Part shown: piece after piece, positions 22,604 through 34,511 of the stretch
Layout: each line of letters begins with the position of its first letter
Position numbering within the stretch: position 1 is the first letter of the stretch
Source: Apodospora peruviana
Lineage: Eukaryota > Ascomycota > Sordariomycetes > Sordariales > Lasiosphaeriaceae
Assembly: GCA_033439685.1 (NCBI GenBank)
Contig: JAUEDM010000005.1
Coordinates: forward strand, 1,488,001 to 1,552,000
Direction: 5' to 3'
DNA length: 64,000 nucleotides
Notes under the pieces: generated by a model
What the model saw: only the letters and a program-made list of their open reading frames with translations
What the model was told of the DNA's origin: nothing
The model's database searches: none
Made by a program: the position numbers and the translations under genes

Positions 22604-25600
22604 ATGACCGACACTACCGCCGAACCCTCAGCTGCCAGCCAGCTCCTGCAGCAGCACATGGCCGCCAGTATCCATCATGTAACCGTTGAGGATGCCGAGG
22701 ACCCAGATCTTCCCCTGCACAAGACCAGCGCAGAGCCATCCACCACCGAGCCCAAGCCGTCATGGGCAGAGCCCATGTCTGCGAAGGCTGCTGGAAAACA
22801 GAAAGCTCCGGAGTCGGCCGGCTTGGACACCCAGTCGCACGAGCTGTTCCCTGAACTGGGTGGACCCAAGGCCAAGGCCAATACCGGTGTTGCCCCTATC
22901 TGGAGTGCGAAGAGCAACGTCAATGGCAAGACGAATGGTGCCAGCCCCGTCAATGGTGCCACCCCTCACACCTCGACGCCGGCTTCCGGGGTGACCACCC
23001 CAACCGGCCCGGCCCTGCACGGACCACCATCCGTATCAATCCCCGGCCGGAACGTGGAGACCATGTATCTCGAACCGCACCACATACTTGCCCGCCACCA
23101 GCTGAAGCGGCCGGTCCCCGATATCATCAAGGACCTGAACCGCAAGTCACGCGCCAACATCAACATGGGCACACTGGGCGGTGGCAAACTCAAGTTCGAA
23201 GCCACTGGCCCCCAGGACGTCGCCCAGCAAGCCTTGAAGGATTTGATCAACCAGATTGGCACCAAGGTTAGATTCTGCTTCACCGGCCGGCGAATATCCC
23301 CTTGTAACTCAGTCCTAAGCTAACGTATGCGCAGCAATCTGTTAAGGTCTCGATCCCCCAATCGGCAAGAGCGCACATTATCGGCAAGGGTGGATCCACC
23401 ATCAAGTCGCTGCAGGAGAAGTCAGGCGCTAGGATCCAGCTCCCCAAGGTGGAGGAGAACCAGCCGTCTCAGGACGAGGATGAGGATGGCATGATTGATG
23501 TTCTTGTCGAGGGCAACGCGTACTCGGCTGCCGCCGCCCGGGATGCCATCCTCAAGATTGCCGGCGAGCGGGCCGCCAACGTCAACACGCGGCTGAGAAA
23601 CATTCCCGCCGAGTTCTACCCCTTCATCGCCGGTCCAAAGAAGACCTCTGTTCACAAGCTGGAGGAAGATAAGGGAGTCCAGATTCGCGTCCCTCCTTTC
23701 CAAGCTCGATCGGTCCAGGCTCCAACTCTCGCTGACGGTGGACGCCCGGTCTTCGCACCTGCTCTGAATGATAACCACATTCAATTAGCAGGCGAACGTG
23801 CTGCTGTTCAAGCCGCAAGGGCTGAAATTGAACGCCGCGTGGAGGAGCTTCGTCAACAGCTTGCTATGGAGAAGATTTCCATCCAGCAGGGTCGCCACCA
23901 GTTCATTATTGGAGACAGGGGTGTACAAATGGATGATTTCTTCGAGGACACCGGATGCGCGGTGATTCTACCAAATGACGAGGACGATGACACAGTGACA
24001 ATTATCGGCCCCTCCGACCAAGTCCAGACCGGTCTAGAAAGAGCCATGGACCTGGCTATGAACATGCAATGCCTCAACTTCGACCTCACTAAATTCCATC
24101 GTCAAGCACCAGGTGGCGCAGCCGCCCATGCCCGGAATTTAACACGCTACCTCCGACAGAAACGGGAGATTGAACGCCTCGAGAAGACGTATGGCGTGCA
24201 CTTCAATACGCCGTTCTCTGAAGCCGGTGCTCTGCCATGGGAGCTCTTCACCCGCGATGGCAAGAGCGCTATCAAGGCCCAGGGAGAGATCAAGGGTATG
24301 ATTGAAAGCCATCCTCCATCGCGGATGGCTACCGTCCCGGTCGATCCCTTCTTCCACACGTATATCCGGGATAAGGTCCAACCCAAGGTTCGCAACGATT
24401 ATAGAGTCCATCTTGTGGTCCCAGACAATTCCGATGCCGACGCGCCTGTCCTCCTGGTTTATGAGGGGCCGTCGAGCCCAGACAGCTACAAGGTATCGAG
24501 CGACCCATTCAGCCAAGCGGATGCTCAAGAGTCGCAGAAATGGCTGCAAGACGCCCGGGAGCACATCCTTGGTTTGGTCAATCAGCAAGAGTCACTTACC
24601 TCGGACACCATTGATGTGCCCCAGAAGTTCCATGACAAGCTCAAGAAGTTCATCAAGCGAGAACAGGAGAACCGGGCCGAAAACCAGATTCCCGTCCGTG
24701 TTTCCAACATCGGTACAAAGGTCAACATCAGGGGACCTAAGTCACAAGTTGAGTCCCTTGCTGCCAAATGCCGGGTATTCATTGAACAAGAGATGGAGGA
24801 CGAGAAGGAACGTGGCTTCACCCTGGAATTCGAGTTCCCGCAGAAATTCGCCAATCACCTCATTGGCAAGGGCGGAAGCCACATTCGTGAACTTCGCGAG
24901 AAATTCGACGTCGATATCCAGGTCCTAGATGGTAAGGTTGAGCTTAAGGGCCCCAAGGCGAAAGCCGAGGTGGCTAAGGCGCACATTCTCAGTCTCGGCC
25001 GGCAACTGCAGGACGAATTAACCATCACTCTCAAAATCGAGCCGAAGTACCATCGAGAACTTATCGGTGCTGGAGGTGCCCAGATCAACAGGCTGCAGAC
25101 GCGGTACAAGGTCTTGATTTTCTTCCCTCGCAGCGCCAAAGCAGCCAAAGATGATGAGTCCGTTGCGGAGGGCACCAGTGACGCAGGAAAGCCGCGTCGT
25201 CAGCAAGCTCCTGATGAAGTCATCGTCCGGGGACCCAAGCGGGGCGTCGAAGATGTCCGGGATGAAATTCTGTCTTTGGTGCAGTATCTGAGGGATAACT
25301 CATTCACCGCCACTGTCTCCGTTCAGCAGAAGCAGTTGCCCTCCCTCATCGGCTCCGGAGGTGCTGTCTTGGACCAGCTTCGCCAAGCAACTGGGGCCAA
25401 GATCGACATCCCGAGTGCCCGGGACTCAGCAGACGGTGTGATCGAGATTCTGATCAAGGGCAGCAAAGCACAGGTTGATGCTGCCCGAAAGGCCCTGGAG
25501 GAGAAGAAGGCTGTTTTTGAGGACACTGTGGTCAAGACCATTGAGGTGGACAAGAAGTACCACAAGACACTCATTGGTGCTGGCGGTGAGTACAACTGCG

Positions 25601-26628
25601 CTGTCCTGTCGGTCTAGTGACTTTCATGTTGACAAACTCTAGGTTCCAATCTCCGTAATATTGTCGTCCAGGCTGGCGGCTCTGACGACAGGCGGGAACT
25701 TGCACGCACCATCCAATTCCCTAAGCAGGACGCGGATGGCAACACCATCAAGGTTGAAGGACGCACTGATGTTGTTGACAAGATCATTTCCCAGATTCAA
25801 GCCATAGTTTCTGAGCGCGAGAACCAGGTCACTGAGGTGATTGAAGTTCCTCAGGAGAAGCATAGGTCCTTGATTGGTCGTGGTGGTGATGTCAAGAGAG
25901 AACTCGAGTCTCAGTTCAAAGTCTCGATCGACATTCCTCGTCAGGGAAGTGGTCAAACCGGTGTGAAAATTGTCGGCCAGTCTGCAGATGTTAAGAAGGC
26001 GAAGGCACACATCCAATCGCTAGTCAAGGAGCAGGAGGGCGAGACAGTTCAAGTCCCTCGCGCTCTGCATCACAGCGTTTCCAACAACGGTCAGTTCTTC
26101 CGGAAGCTCAGGAGTGACCATCATGTCACTGTTGATCATGCTGGACACGCCATCCCGCCGAAGCCGGCTGCTCCCGCCAGTGCCCGTGCCAACGGCGGCG
26201 CGCTCCCCCTGATCACCGACGATGCGGATGCGACCGCAGATGCCCACTCCTGGAATGTGGTGGAGCAGACCTCGACCGAGGAAGGCGAAATTCCTTGGGT
26301 CCTCCGGGGCTCTCCCGAGAATCTGGAGAAGGCAAAGAAAGCCATTGCCGCGGCGCTCGAGCAGGCCAAGAACCAGACTGCCGTTGGGTATCTGATCTTG
26401 GCCGATCCCAAGACCCATCGCTACGTCATTGGACAGGGCGGCAGCAAGGTGAACTCGATCCGCAAGCAGAGCGGGTGCAAGATCACGGTCCCGCGTGATC
26501 ACGGCAAGGGTGAGGCTATCGAGGCTGTCGGTACCAAGGAGGGCGTTGAGAAGGCCAAGGATCTCATTCTTGCCGCTGTGCGGGATGGCCAGAGCAATGC
26601 CAGCAGACCTAGATCGCCGCGGGAGTAG
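22604..26628 (+). CDS. SCP160: Vigilin / SCP160, multi-KH RNA-binding protein
   Basis: Exons 22604-23266, 23335-25585 and 25643-26628, with introns of 68 and 57 nt, give 1299 residues, close to yeast SCP160 and animal vigilin. Many KH repeats are visible through their GxxG loops: IIGKGGSTI, IIGDRGVQM, LIGKGGSHI, LIGAGGAQI, LIGSGGAVL, LIGAGGSNL, LIGRGGDVK and VIGQGGSKV. Degenerate copies lie between them (for example FIAGPKKTSV and a late one with SVSNNGQFF). Intron 2 cuts exactly inside a GAGG loop. The N-terminal 180 residues are low-complexity Ser/Thr/Pro. SCP160 associates with polysomes at the ER, affects translation of selected mRNAs and helps maintain ploidy. The start MTDTTAEPSAAS is preferred over an in-frame ATG at 22577, which begins a leader-like stretch. 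Identity is strong. Confidence 0.92.
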
Positions 26629-27812
26629 GTTATTGTGACTTTTAGTGACGGGAGCAAAAGAAATTGGCGGACGCTTGTAGGGCAGGTCAAAATTGAGAGA
26701 TGGGTGGAAAGATATTAATATAACTTGTTTGTTACATGAAGTGCGAAGATATAGGTCCCATTTGACTGAGCGGGTTGTTGCGTGTTTGACAGCTTACGTG
26801 GTAAGATTTGCCATGAATGCGGGAAGATACCTAGTTATATAGCTCCTCCTTTAGAGGGATGAGGAAGCTAGGTAGTGCGAACATGTCGATGAGTTTAATT
26901 TGACTGCACTGTTGCTGTTTTGATATACTTTGCGTGCTTGTCGAGGAAACCAATAGGAAAGCAAGCGATGATGAGAAAGTTGATAGGTGAGACGGGAGAG
27001 ACTTGATAGAACAGTTCTTGGTTCATTTTGTTTACTTGGCTCATACGACTCCCTAGGTGCCTAGGTAGTCTGCTGGCAGAGAACTTCCATTATAACGACG
27101 TCTAATTTGAATTCTCCGTACGGTAGGTCGGGCTCTTTCTCTATCGGGGATCAAATTTGTTCTATAGGTAGGCGCGGTAGATTCCTCGTTGCCCTGCGTG
27201 TTTCCATCCAACTGTTTCTGTTAGGGGGTTATATCCGCGACAACATAACTACATGGACACAAACCAGAACTCCCCCAACACAAATACCACAGTCCCATCC
27301 ACAAAATCACAGCATCGATAGTAAGATATTTCAAGTAAACAGCTTGTCTAACGTTCCCTCATATTTAACATTGTGCCTAGATATCTAACAACTAACCCCC
27401 CACCTCCCAAGCTTTATGTGCCCTTTTGTCTTACTCTAATATCTGTAACGACGACCAGTAAATATCACAGAAAAAGAAAGACCCGTTTGGAACACTGTTT
27501 TGATTTTGGCTAAGAAAAGGAAAGACGAAAACTCCTTGGCTGTGGGAAACCCCTCTCCCGGAAGCAAGCCTATGAATCACAAAGCTCAACCCCCAAACGC
27601 CATACCTAAGTCCAGCCGCTAGCAACAAATGAGAAATATTAAAGTAAAAACCAATGCCCATCAATGGTAAATGCAACCGAAAAGATTGAGATTGGTCCAA
27701 GATACTCATCCGCAAAACAAATGTCCTGACGTTAATCACCACTTGCGATCTCTTTGGGTATCACTCGAGAATCCAGGTCTATAAGCGGGGTGTACTCCAT
27801 GACCGAACCGAC
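26629..27812. other. Convergent 3' intergenic region SCP160 / short-chain dehydrogenase
   Basis: No gene is recognised. Repeated CTAGGT words occur near 26829-26875 and 27053-27068. It should hold both polyadenylation sites. Confidence 0.5.
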
Positions 27813-28907
27813 TTAGTAAAGGGTATATCCACCGTCAATGATGACGTTGGAGCCGGTCATGAAGCTGGAGGCATCGGAAGCCAAGAAGACGCAGAGGCCG
27901 TTCAGGTCATCCACGGCACCGAGACGATCCTGAGGAGTCAATGACTTCCAGATCTTCTTCTGTGCATCCAGGGCGGGGACCTTGTTGAGAGCGGTGTCCA
28001 TGTAACCGGGGGAGATGCAGTTCACACGGATGTTGTACTTGGCCCACTCGGCAGCGAGAGACTTGCCGAACTGGATAACACCAGCCTTCGACGCGTTGTA
28101 GCAAGACTGCTCTTGGGGGTAGTTGACGATAGAGCCAGACATGGAGGCGACAAGGATGATGGATCCAGGCTTGCCAGCGGCCATCATCGCACGGCCTACA
28201 GCCTGTGACATCAAGAAGGATCCGGTCAAGTTGATGTCAATCAGACGACGGAACATGGCGGGGTCGTAAGTCTCGGCCTTGATGTTGGAATCGGCAATAC
28301 CGGCCGAGTTGACGAGGACGTCGGGAGTTCCGTAGAGATCGACAACGTTCTGAACGGCGGCATTGATCGCGTTTCCGTCACGGACATCCACCTTAAAGAA
28401 GGAGACGGGCAATCCTGACTTTTGATGAAGTTCAGCCGCAGACTCGTCTCCAAGCTCCTGGTTCGCGTCGAAGATGACGATGGCCTTAGCACCAGCTTCG
28501 GCGCAGGCACGAGCCATATGGTTTCCGAGACCACGGGCACCCCCAGTGATGATGATGACCTTGCCCATAACGCTCATCTTCTGGAGAGTGCGGGGCATCT
28601 GTCGGTAGATCTTCTCCTCGAGCGGAGAGACCTTGTCCTCTTCCTCGACAATAGGCTCAGGCGCGCGAGATCCAGACTTGACGGGAATGCTGAAGTGGTC
28701 GGAGTTGGAGGACGCAACACCCTTGGAGTCAGGTGTATAGACGGAAACGGGAACCTCAGTCTCTTTGATAACCTCAGATTTGAGGCGACTGGCCGAGACG
28801 GAGAAAGCGGCCCGTTGAGCAACCGAGGGGGTGGCCGCCTGCATGAGGGAGGCGCGAGGCACGGCAGCAAGGCGCGAGGCCAGGCGGACGGTGCGTGTTG
28901 AGACCAT
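27813..28907 (-). CDS. Mitochondrial-type short-chain dehydrogenase, D-arabinitol 2-dehydrogenase-like
   Basis: A single exon of 364 residues from the ATG at 28907. A second in-frame ATG at 28940 would add 11 residues. The N-terminus MVSTRTVRLASRLAAVPRA is Arg/Ala/Ser-rich and free of acidic residues to about residue 40, so it looks like a mitochondrial presequence. The Rossmann fold follows a 100-residue linker. Seen are TGGARGLG (121-128, NAD(P) binding), Asp of IFDAN (suggesting NAD(H) preference), NSAG (200-203), the serine region ASMSGSIVNYP, the catalytic YNASK (Tyr270, Lys274) and the C-terminal ISPGYMDT and MTGSNVIIDGGYTLY. The pattern resembles fungal D-arabinitol/sorbitol/mannitol-type dehydrogenases that oxidise polyols to ketoses. 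The substrate is inferred, not shown. A minus-strand TATATAA lies 480 nt upstream. Confidence 0.82.
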   Translation of the reverse strand: MVSTRTVRLASRLAAVPRASLMQAATPSVAQRAAFSVSASRLKSEVIKETEVPVSVYTPDSKGVASSNSDHFSIPVKSGSRAPEPIVEEEDKVSPLEEKIYRQMPRTLQKMSVMGKVIIITGGARGLGNHMARACAEAGAKAIVIFDANQELGDESAAELHQKSGLPVSFFKVDVRDGNAINAAVQNVVDLYGTPDVLVNSAGIADSNIKAETYDPAMFRRLIDINLTGSFLMSQAVGRAMMAAGKPGSIILVASMSGSIVNYPQEQSCYNASKAGVIQFGKSLAAEWAKYNIRVNCISPGYMDTALNKVPALDAQKKIWKSLTPQDRLGAVDDLNGLCVFLASDASSFMTGSNVIIDGGYTLY

Positions 28908-31900
28908 ATTTGCGGTTATAGTTGACTGGAATGAGGTCAAAGGGTTTCAGGCAAGTTTGACAGAAGTCAAATGGTGCAGGATGGCGATTGACGGGTGTAA
29001 GTTGAGAGGTGGTTGTTGTGCCCAGGCGGCTGGTTCTGAAGCCAGAAAAGTCCTAGAAGATTCCGGACCTGGCAGAGTATTTGTCGACAAGCTTTGTCTT
29101 ACTGCGACGGCGATAAATTAGGCCAGACAAGACAGTGAATGTCAAGCTGGTGAAGATTGTGGCTTGTTTGGTTGAGTGCGGAAATGCACAATGGCTGAGG
29201 GGTTCCACAAGACAGCGAAAGTGAGGCTGTAAGCGAAAGACTGCTGCAAGGCAAAGAAGGGCGAACAAGAAGGGCGCTGGGATATCAAGGTACGTCAAAT
29301 GTACCTAGGCTCCTCACTAGCGACCACAAAACTGCTGGGCTTTCAAAGACGAAGAACCTGACAGGTTTTGGGAACCGCCAGGCTTATATAGGTGGTGAAT
29401 TGGAGGGTTCCGAGGGCGGGAGGCGTCGAGGAGACAGGAAAACACGGTTTGCGCAAAGCACCAGACGCTAGGTCAGGCCGGAGGTCGGATGAGGCGAAGT
29501 GTGTACTGGGTCGGCGGATCAATTCTGGGCTGGCAGAGGATAGTGGATGGTGTGGTGGGGGTTAGACGAGTCGAGATCCCCTTTCTGTACCAAGGTTGTA
29601 GCTGGCCTGTCGATCACCGAATCCACAAATCCGCAGTAAGCCGAGAAGCTGGAGCACCTGGAAAATAAGCTTTGGTCCGGACTTTCACTGTAGCGATGAA
29701 TGGGAATACGGGATGAAGGAATAGAAACCAGATATTAAGTTCTGTCTCAAGTCATCAGATGAAAATACAAGACTGAGAGCGGAACGACTCGAGGTTCCTT
29801 CAGGAACTGAGAAAATGTAATACGGCCGCGCTGCGTTTAGGAGGATGAAGTTCCATTGCACATATTCGACGTTTCGTTCGACGCGTCGTCCAGAAAGCTC
29901 GGCTTTGACCAGAGCTGTCCACTTGGACCGGCCTGTCATGAAGCTGGGCAGCTCCAATGGCCAGATGCAGCAGCTGGGAAGAGGGAGTGGGGAGAGAGTC
30001 AGGTAAAAAGTTGAGAAGCCACACACACCTTTTTCCCGACCCTTTTGATTGGGTTTCTGTTCAAGAAAGAGAATTGCGAAACGAGTTCGAGATCTGACCC
30101 ACGGTGGTTGAGTCGAGCAGGTGTTCTGGACCTTGGAAGATTCTTGTCAAGATGAAAACTTTTCAAAATTTCCTCCTTCACCTTTGCCGGGACTGAGCTC
30201 ACATTTATTTACAGCGGTCGGGTGGGTGTCCTTATCGGAGGGAGATAGGTGAAAAGACCGGGCGCACGCTGAGACAAGAACTGCAGGCGGTGAAAGTCTT
30301 GTTGAGGGTTGAGCTGCGTGACCATCCTGGAAGAGATTGGGAGAGCAGGTCACAAGACCGTCAGTAATTTCCTAAGGGGTGGGCTGAGGGACAGCTCAGT
30401 GTTGGGGCGTGGGTTTGCCGGTGCTGCTTGACACCAATTATTACGGGATACGGAGCACCTAACCCGTAAGCCCCTAGAAGATGAAAGGGCTCTTTAGCTT
30501 TGTCTTGGAAGGCGCAGGGCAGGGCGCAAGGCTGGGGGTGCTCATTCCCCGGGGAAGGTGAAGTTGACGGTGGAGGGGTGTTGTGAAATGTGACGCGGGT
30601 GCCTGTGTTGCAGCTTCCATTTGTCTGCCTGCACATCAGGAACATGCAATGCATCGCAATTCGCACCTTCTACCCCTTCTCCCTGAAATACGGAGTATTA
30701 GAATTTAGATTTCTTGGGTCAGACCGGACTCCGACGCTGCAACTACCGGTACTCGAACGATTAACTTTTACAGAAGCAGGTGCGACGGCTGTCGCCAGCT
30801 TTAAGTTCAACGAAGGAAGGTTGAGATGAATAAAGGCTTCCACTCCTCTTCACGCCTTTCTAACCAGAGGAGGCAGCATATTCCCTGCGTATAATGTCTT
30901 TGGTGTATGGAACGGGTAGTACGGTATCGTGCACTTGGACCACCTCGGGACCCCAGATTTTCAGCTTTCTGCCTTTCAAAGAGCTACCAGAAGCCGGGTG
31001 ATGCCTCCCACCGTCCCACGATGACACCCACGCTGACTGTTACCGATCCCGCCGAGCCTCTTTGTCATTCTATTTCGAGGCCGTGGAATGGGCCCCCATG
31101 CCGTTAACGGCAGCGTTAACTCCAACTCGCCCTGGCGCCCTGTGCGATCAAATTCAGTGGTATCGGTCGTGGGTTGCAACGCATGAAAAAAAAAAAAAAA
31201 AAAGGTCGCTGTCGGCAGGCTCCGACAGGGCAAACGATTATGGATGACGGGAGTGTGGGGGCGACATATTCTTTTCTCATCACAGCCTTTCGCGTACTCG
31301 GAATTTGTACTTCAAACTCCATCATACCACCCAAAGAGCGAAGCACCGAGACTGATGATTCATAGATTCATCGACCTTCGAGCGGGAACGAGGGGAAACG
31401 GTAAGAACCTGGGCGACTGCATCTTAATTGCATTTTTGGAATCCGCATTACGGGTTAGTGGACAGAGAGATCCCTTCCTCGAGAATGAGACTGTCTCCTT
31501 TGCACTACCCTCCATCTCGATGTTGCTCAACGCTGGTGTTGCAGTAGCTCTTTCAAACCGAAACACAACCGACCAGTTGTCGACCAAGGTTATGCTGATG
31601 GTCAAATCGAACCGTCTTTGGCCTTTCCTGTTCAACAACGCCAGGCCTGGTATCCGTGCCGTGGCTACTATCTTAGCAGGAGCCTCGTATAATCGGCGCT
31701 GGCCGATATTTGCTGAGCCCATTCCTGCTGTCCGTGTTTGGCAAGTGAAGCAAAGACTAAACCAACAAGACCACGGCAGATATCAATGCTCGGCGACTTC
31801 ACTTCAACTCATCCTGATGAATCGTTCCTGGTACAGCACCACTTGAGCACTGCGGTCTTTCGGAAACTCACTATTCCGTATGCAAGATGGGCCAAGTTAT

Positions 31901-34511
31901 TCTATACAGTTACCTCGACTCACTGTATCACCATATGTACTCAGAAGTGTGTACACAAGTGAGAGCCTGGTGGCCTTTGAGCCTTTTCGGATTATGGTGG
32001 GTGCTTTCTCTTACGAAAAGAGTAATTATTTCCCCCACAGAGTACAACTGTCGTTGAATCGTTTCGTACGACACCACCATCTCATGCAGGCAGAAAAGTC
32101 CTGCAGATCATGTGGTCCACGACAAGTGAGAATTGTCTGTGGTTGGATGTGGGTGGACTCGGATAATGGGGCCGCCCACATCACTAATAACACGGTGGCC
32201 GGGGTGGGAAGGATTTGGCTGACCGGCCCCGTTCCGCGCGAGAGCAGGTCCAAACAGAGCTTCCGAAATCCAAATGCCTCGGAGACGGCTTGGACGAGAA
32301 AGACTTTCACAGTTATCCGACTAACAGTTGGAGACATCGGTAAGGATATCAACTCCTTCTAATCCACATTTGCCTCTTGATCGTCTCCTCTAAAACCTGC
32401 TCTACGAGATACCGGAGGAACTTGGCAAATTTCACACAAAAGATAACGGTGGGGATATCGAGTCGGTATGTCGATCAGAGTCCTCCCGCCAGTTTGTGAA
32501 AGCTCTGTGCAGCTCCTGGAGCTCCCACGGCTCCATCTCCTCCATTCAAGTTAGGCCATGCACCCAATGGAAATTATCACAGCGGTTGACGCGTCCCAAA
32601 CTCGTATCACCCACCCCTCACACTTGCATTACATGGTACGCATGGCAAGCGTGGATGGTGGACTTGGGACCATCCAGACCGTCAGACGTTGAGCAAGACA
32701 CTGCAAGGCCAATGGTATCCAAGCCCTCGGTGAGTCTCGAACAGCTCCACAAGCACGGCGATGTAACGGCCGTTGACTTTCCTGCAAAGACGGGCGAAAC
32801 ACGGCAAGCGGACACAATGGAGGTGGGCAGCTTCTTGGCTTGCTAATCGCTCTCCTTCCAAGGCGGCATTATTCCCATCGCGTCACATTTTTTTCACTTT
32901 GTCGAGGACCGGATCCGCTCCCCCCAACAAACGCATGTTGGTGAGCATCCAGAACAATTCCACTTCAAAGGCTAGCACTAGTGCCCAACAAGCGTCGGGA
33001 GTTCGTCCGTAGTGCTGTGTGTGTGCGGTGTGGTCGGGTGTGGAGGCCGGAAAGTTTTCGCGGATCTGTGTGGCTCCCACACCAACCCCCCTTTTTGGAG
33101 ACTTTTTGATGAATTTTCTTCGCCATTAGAGTTATGTAAGCCGCAAGAACATTTCTCCCTTTCTTCGTCTGATCATCAAGGTCGTCTTGAATGATTCGAA
33201 GAGAGAAATCATTCACATCATTATATGTTGTTGCTTTTGCTTGAGTACCACCGATCATCTTCCGAGGAAGTTAATTGTTGGCCGTGGAAGTCAGACCAGT
33301 GGTTTTTTTTCCCACGATATCGGGACGGGATTATGATGGGGAAATATTTCCCCATGGCGGGAAGCCCGCCACTGCCGAAACCCACCCGTTCGGTAACCGC
33401 TACCGTGAAACGTGGAAACCTTTTCCTGCACCCCAGAATCTCACGATAGCCTCACACATACAATCGTTCGCCACTGCACTAGCAAGCGCCCCTGCCACTG
33501 TCACATAAATAATCCGTGGAAGCTCGGACCATGCTTCTAGACGCATCATCGGTTCCATCGCACGCACACATGTCTCTCGTACATGTCCGTATTTTGTACA
33601 GTCAAGACGACTGCTACGGACAAAAATAACCTGCAGCTGCAGCTAGCAAGGCTGGCTGGTCCGTACCTTACTACAGCACGCTATCTGAGCCATCTACCAC
33701 GTACCCGCGTAAACGACACGACTACGATAATGCCGACAAAATTACCAGGTCCCAGTCTCACGTCTTACACAGAGGAGATAAGGTTTTTGTTGATATTGTG
33801 CGGTGTTATGTGTGTGTGCCGAGCCGCCGGAAAATCCCGGAGAGGATGGGCGCGGCACGGCAAGCAACTGGCAAGCCTAACCAGTAGAGATTAAAAGGTA
33901 GGGATCAAATGGCCAAAACCGTCCTGTCGGTTCGATAAGGTCGTGGTGTCTGTGTGTGTTTGCATACATAGTAGAGGTTGGGTCTCGCTTTGTAGCCCAC
34001 CCTGCCTCTTCACATGCAACATTAAACGTCCATCAGGCTGATAAACCAGGTCGTCTCACAGACTCCCGTAGGTGAACATAGACACGCAATCATTTGACGG
34101 AGAGCAACGGAAAGACAAATATTCAAGGACAAAAGGGGCTGAAAGAAACACACCAAATTCATTCATAATGTTTGTTGTTTGCTACGCGCTTTTGTTCTGT
34201 TCGTACAATGGATAAAAATACATGCATACGCCGTCTGTCGTTCCCTCGCTTAAGTTCCCTCCTAACCTCACGCCGAGCAAGGTAGCCAAGTACCTAACTT
34301 CCCCACCTAAGAATGAAAGAAAATACTGCAAATTAACCCAAGATATATCATTCCATCAAAGAGAAGAAAACAAACTCTTCCACTCCTCACTCCAGGACAC
34401 CCACTATTTTTCCCACTACACGGAACAAACCCGCATGCCACAACGCCAGCCCACCCCAGCTCCCAAAGTCTGACCGAAGAGCACACACACCAAGCCTACA
34501 CGCGCAAGTCC
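28908..34511. other. 5.6 kb gap upstream of the dehydrogenase, no recognisable gene
   Basis: The left part is the leader and promoter of the leftward dehydrogenase. The last few hundred bases are the 3' end of RSC9. Between them I find only unconvincing frames, the longest about 200 codons at 31244-31846 (+), with no known motif, no splice support and an overlapping antisense frame. A poly-A tract of about 19 lies at 31186-31204 and a T8 at 33302. Confidence 0.4.
29384..29390 (-). promoter_or_regulatory. Possible TATA box of the short-chain dehydrogenase gene
   Basis: TATATAA on the minus strand, about 480 nt upstream of the ATG. If used, it implies a leader of about 450 nt. It is weakly supported and position-based only. 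Confidence 0.25.

Noticed and set aside
31244..31846. 200-codon frame in the large gap
   Set aside because: No recognisable domain, an overlapping antisense frame of 120 codons, and no codon bias like the neighbours.
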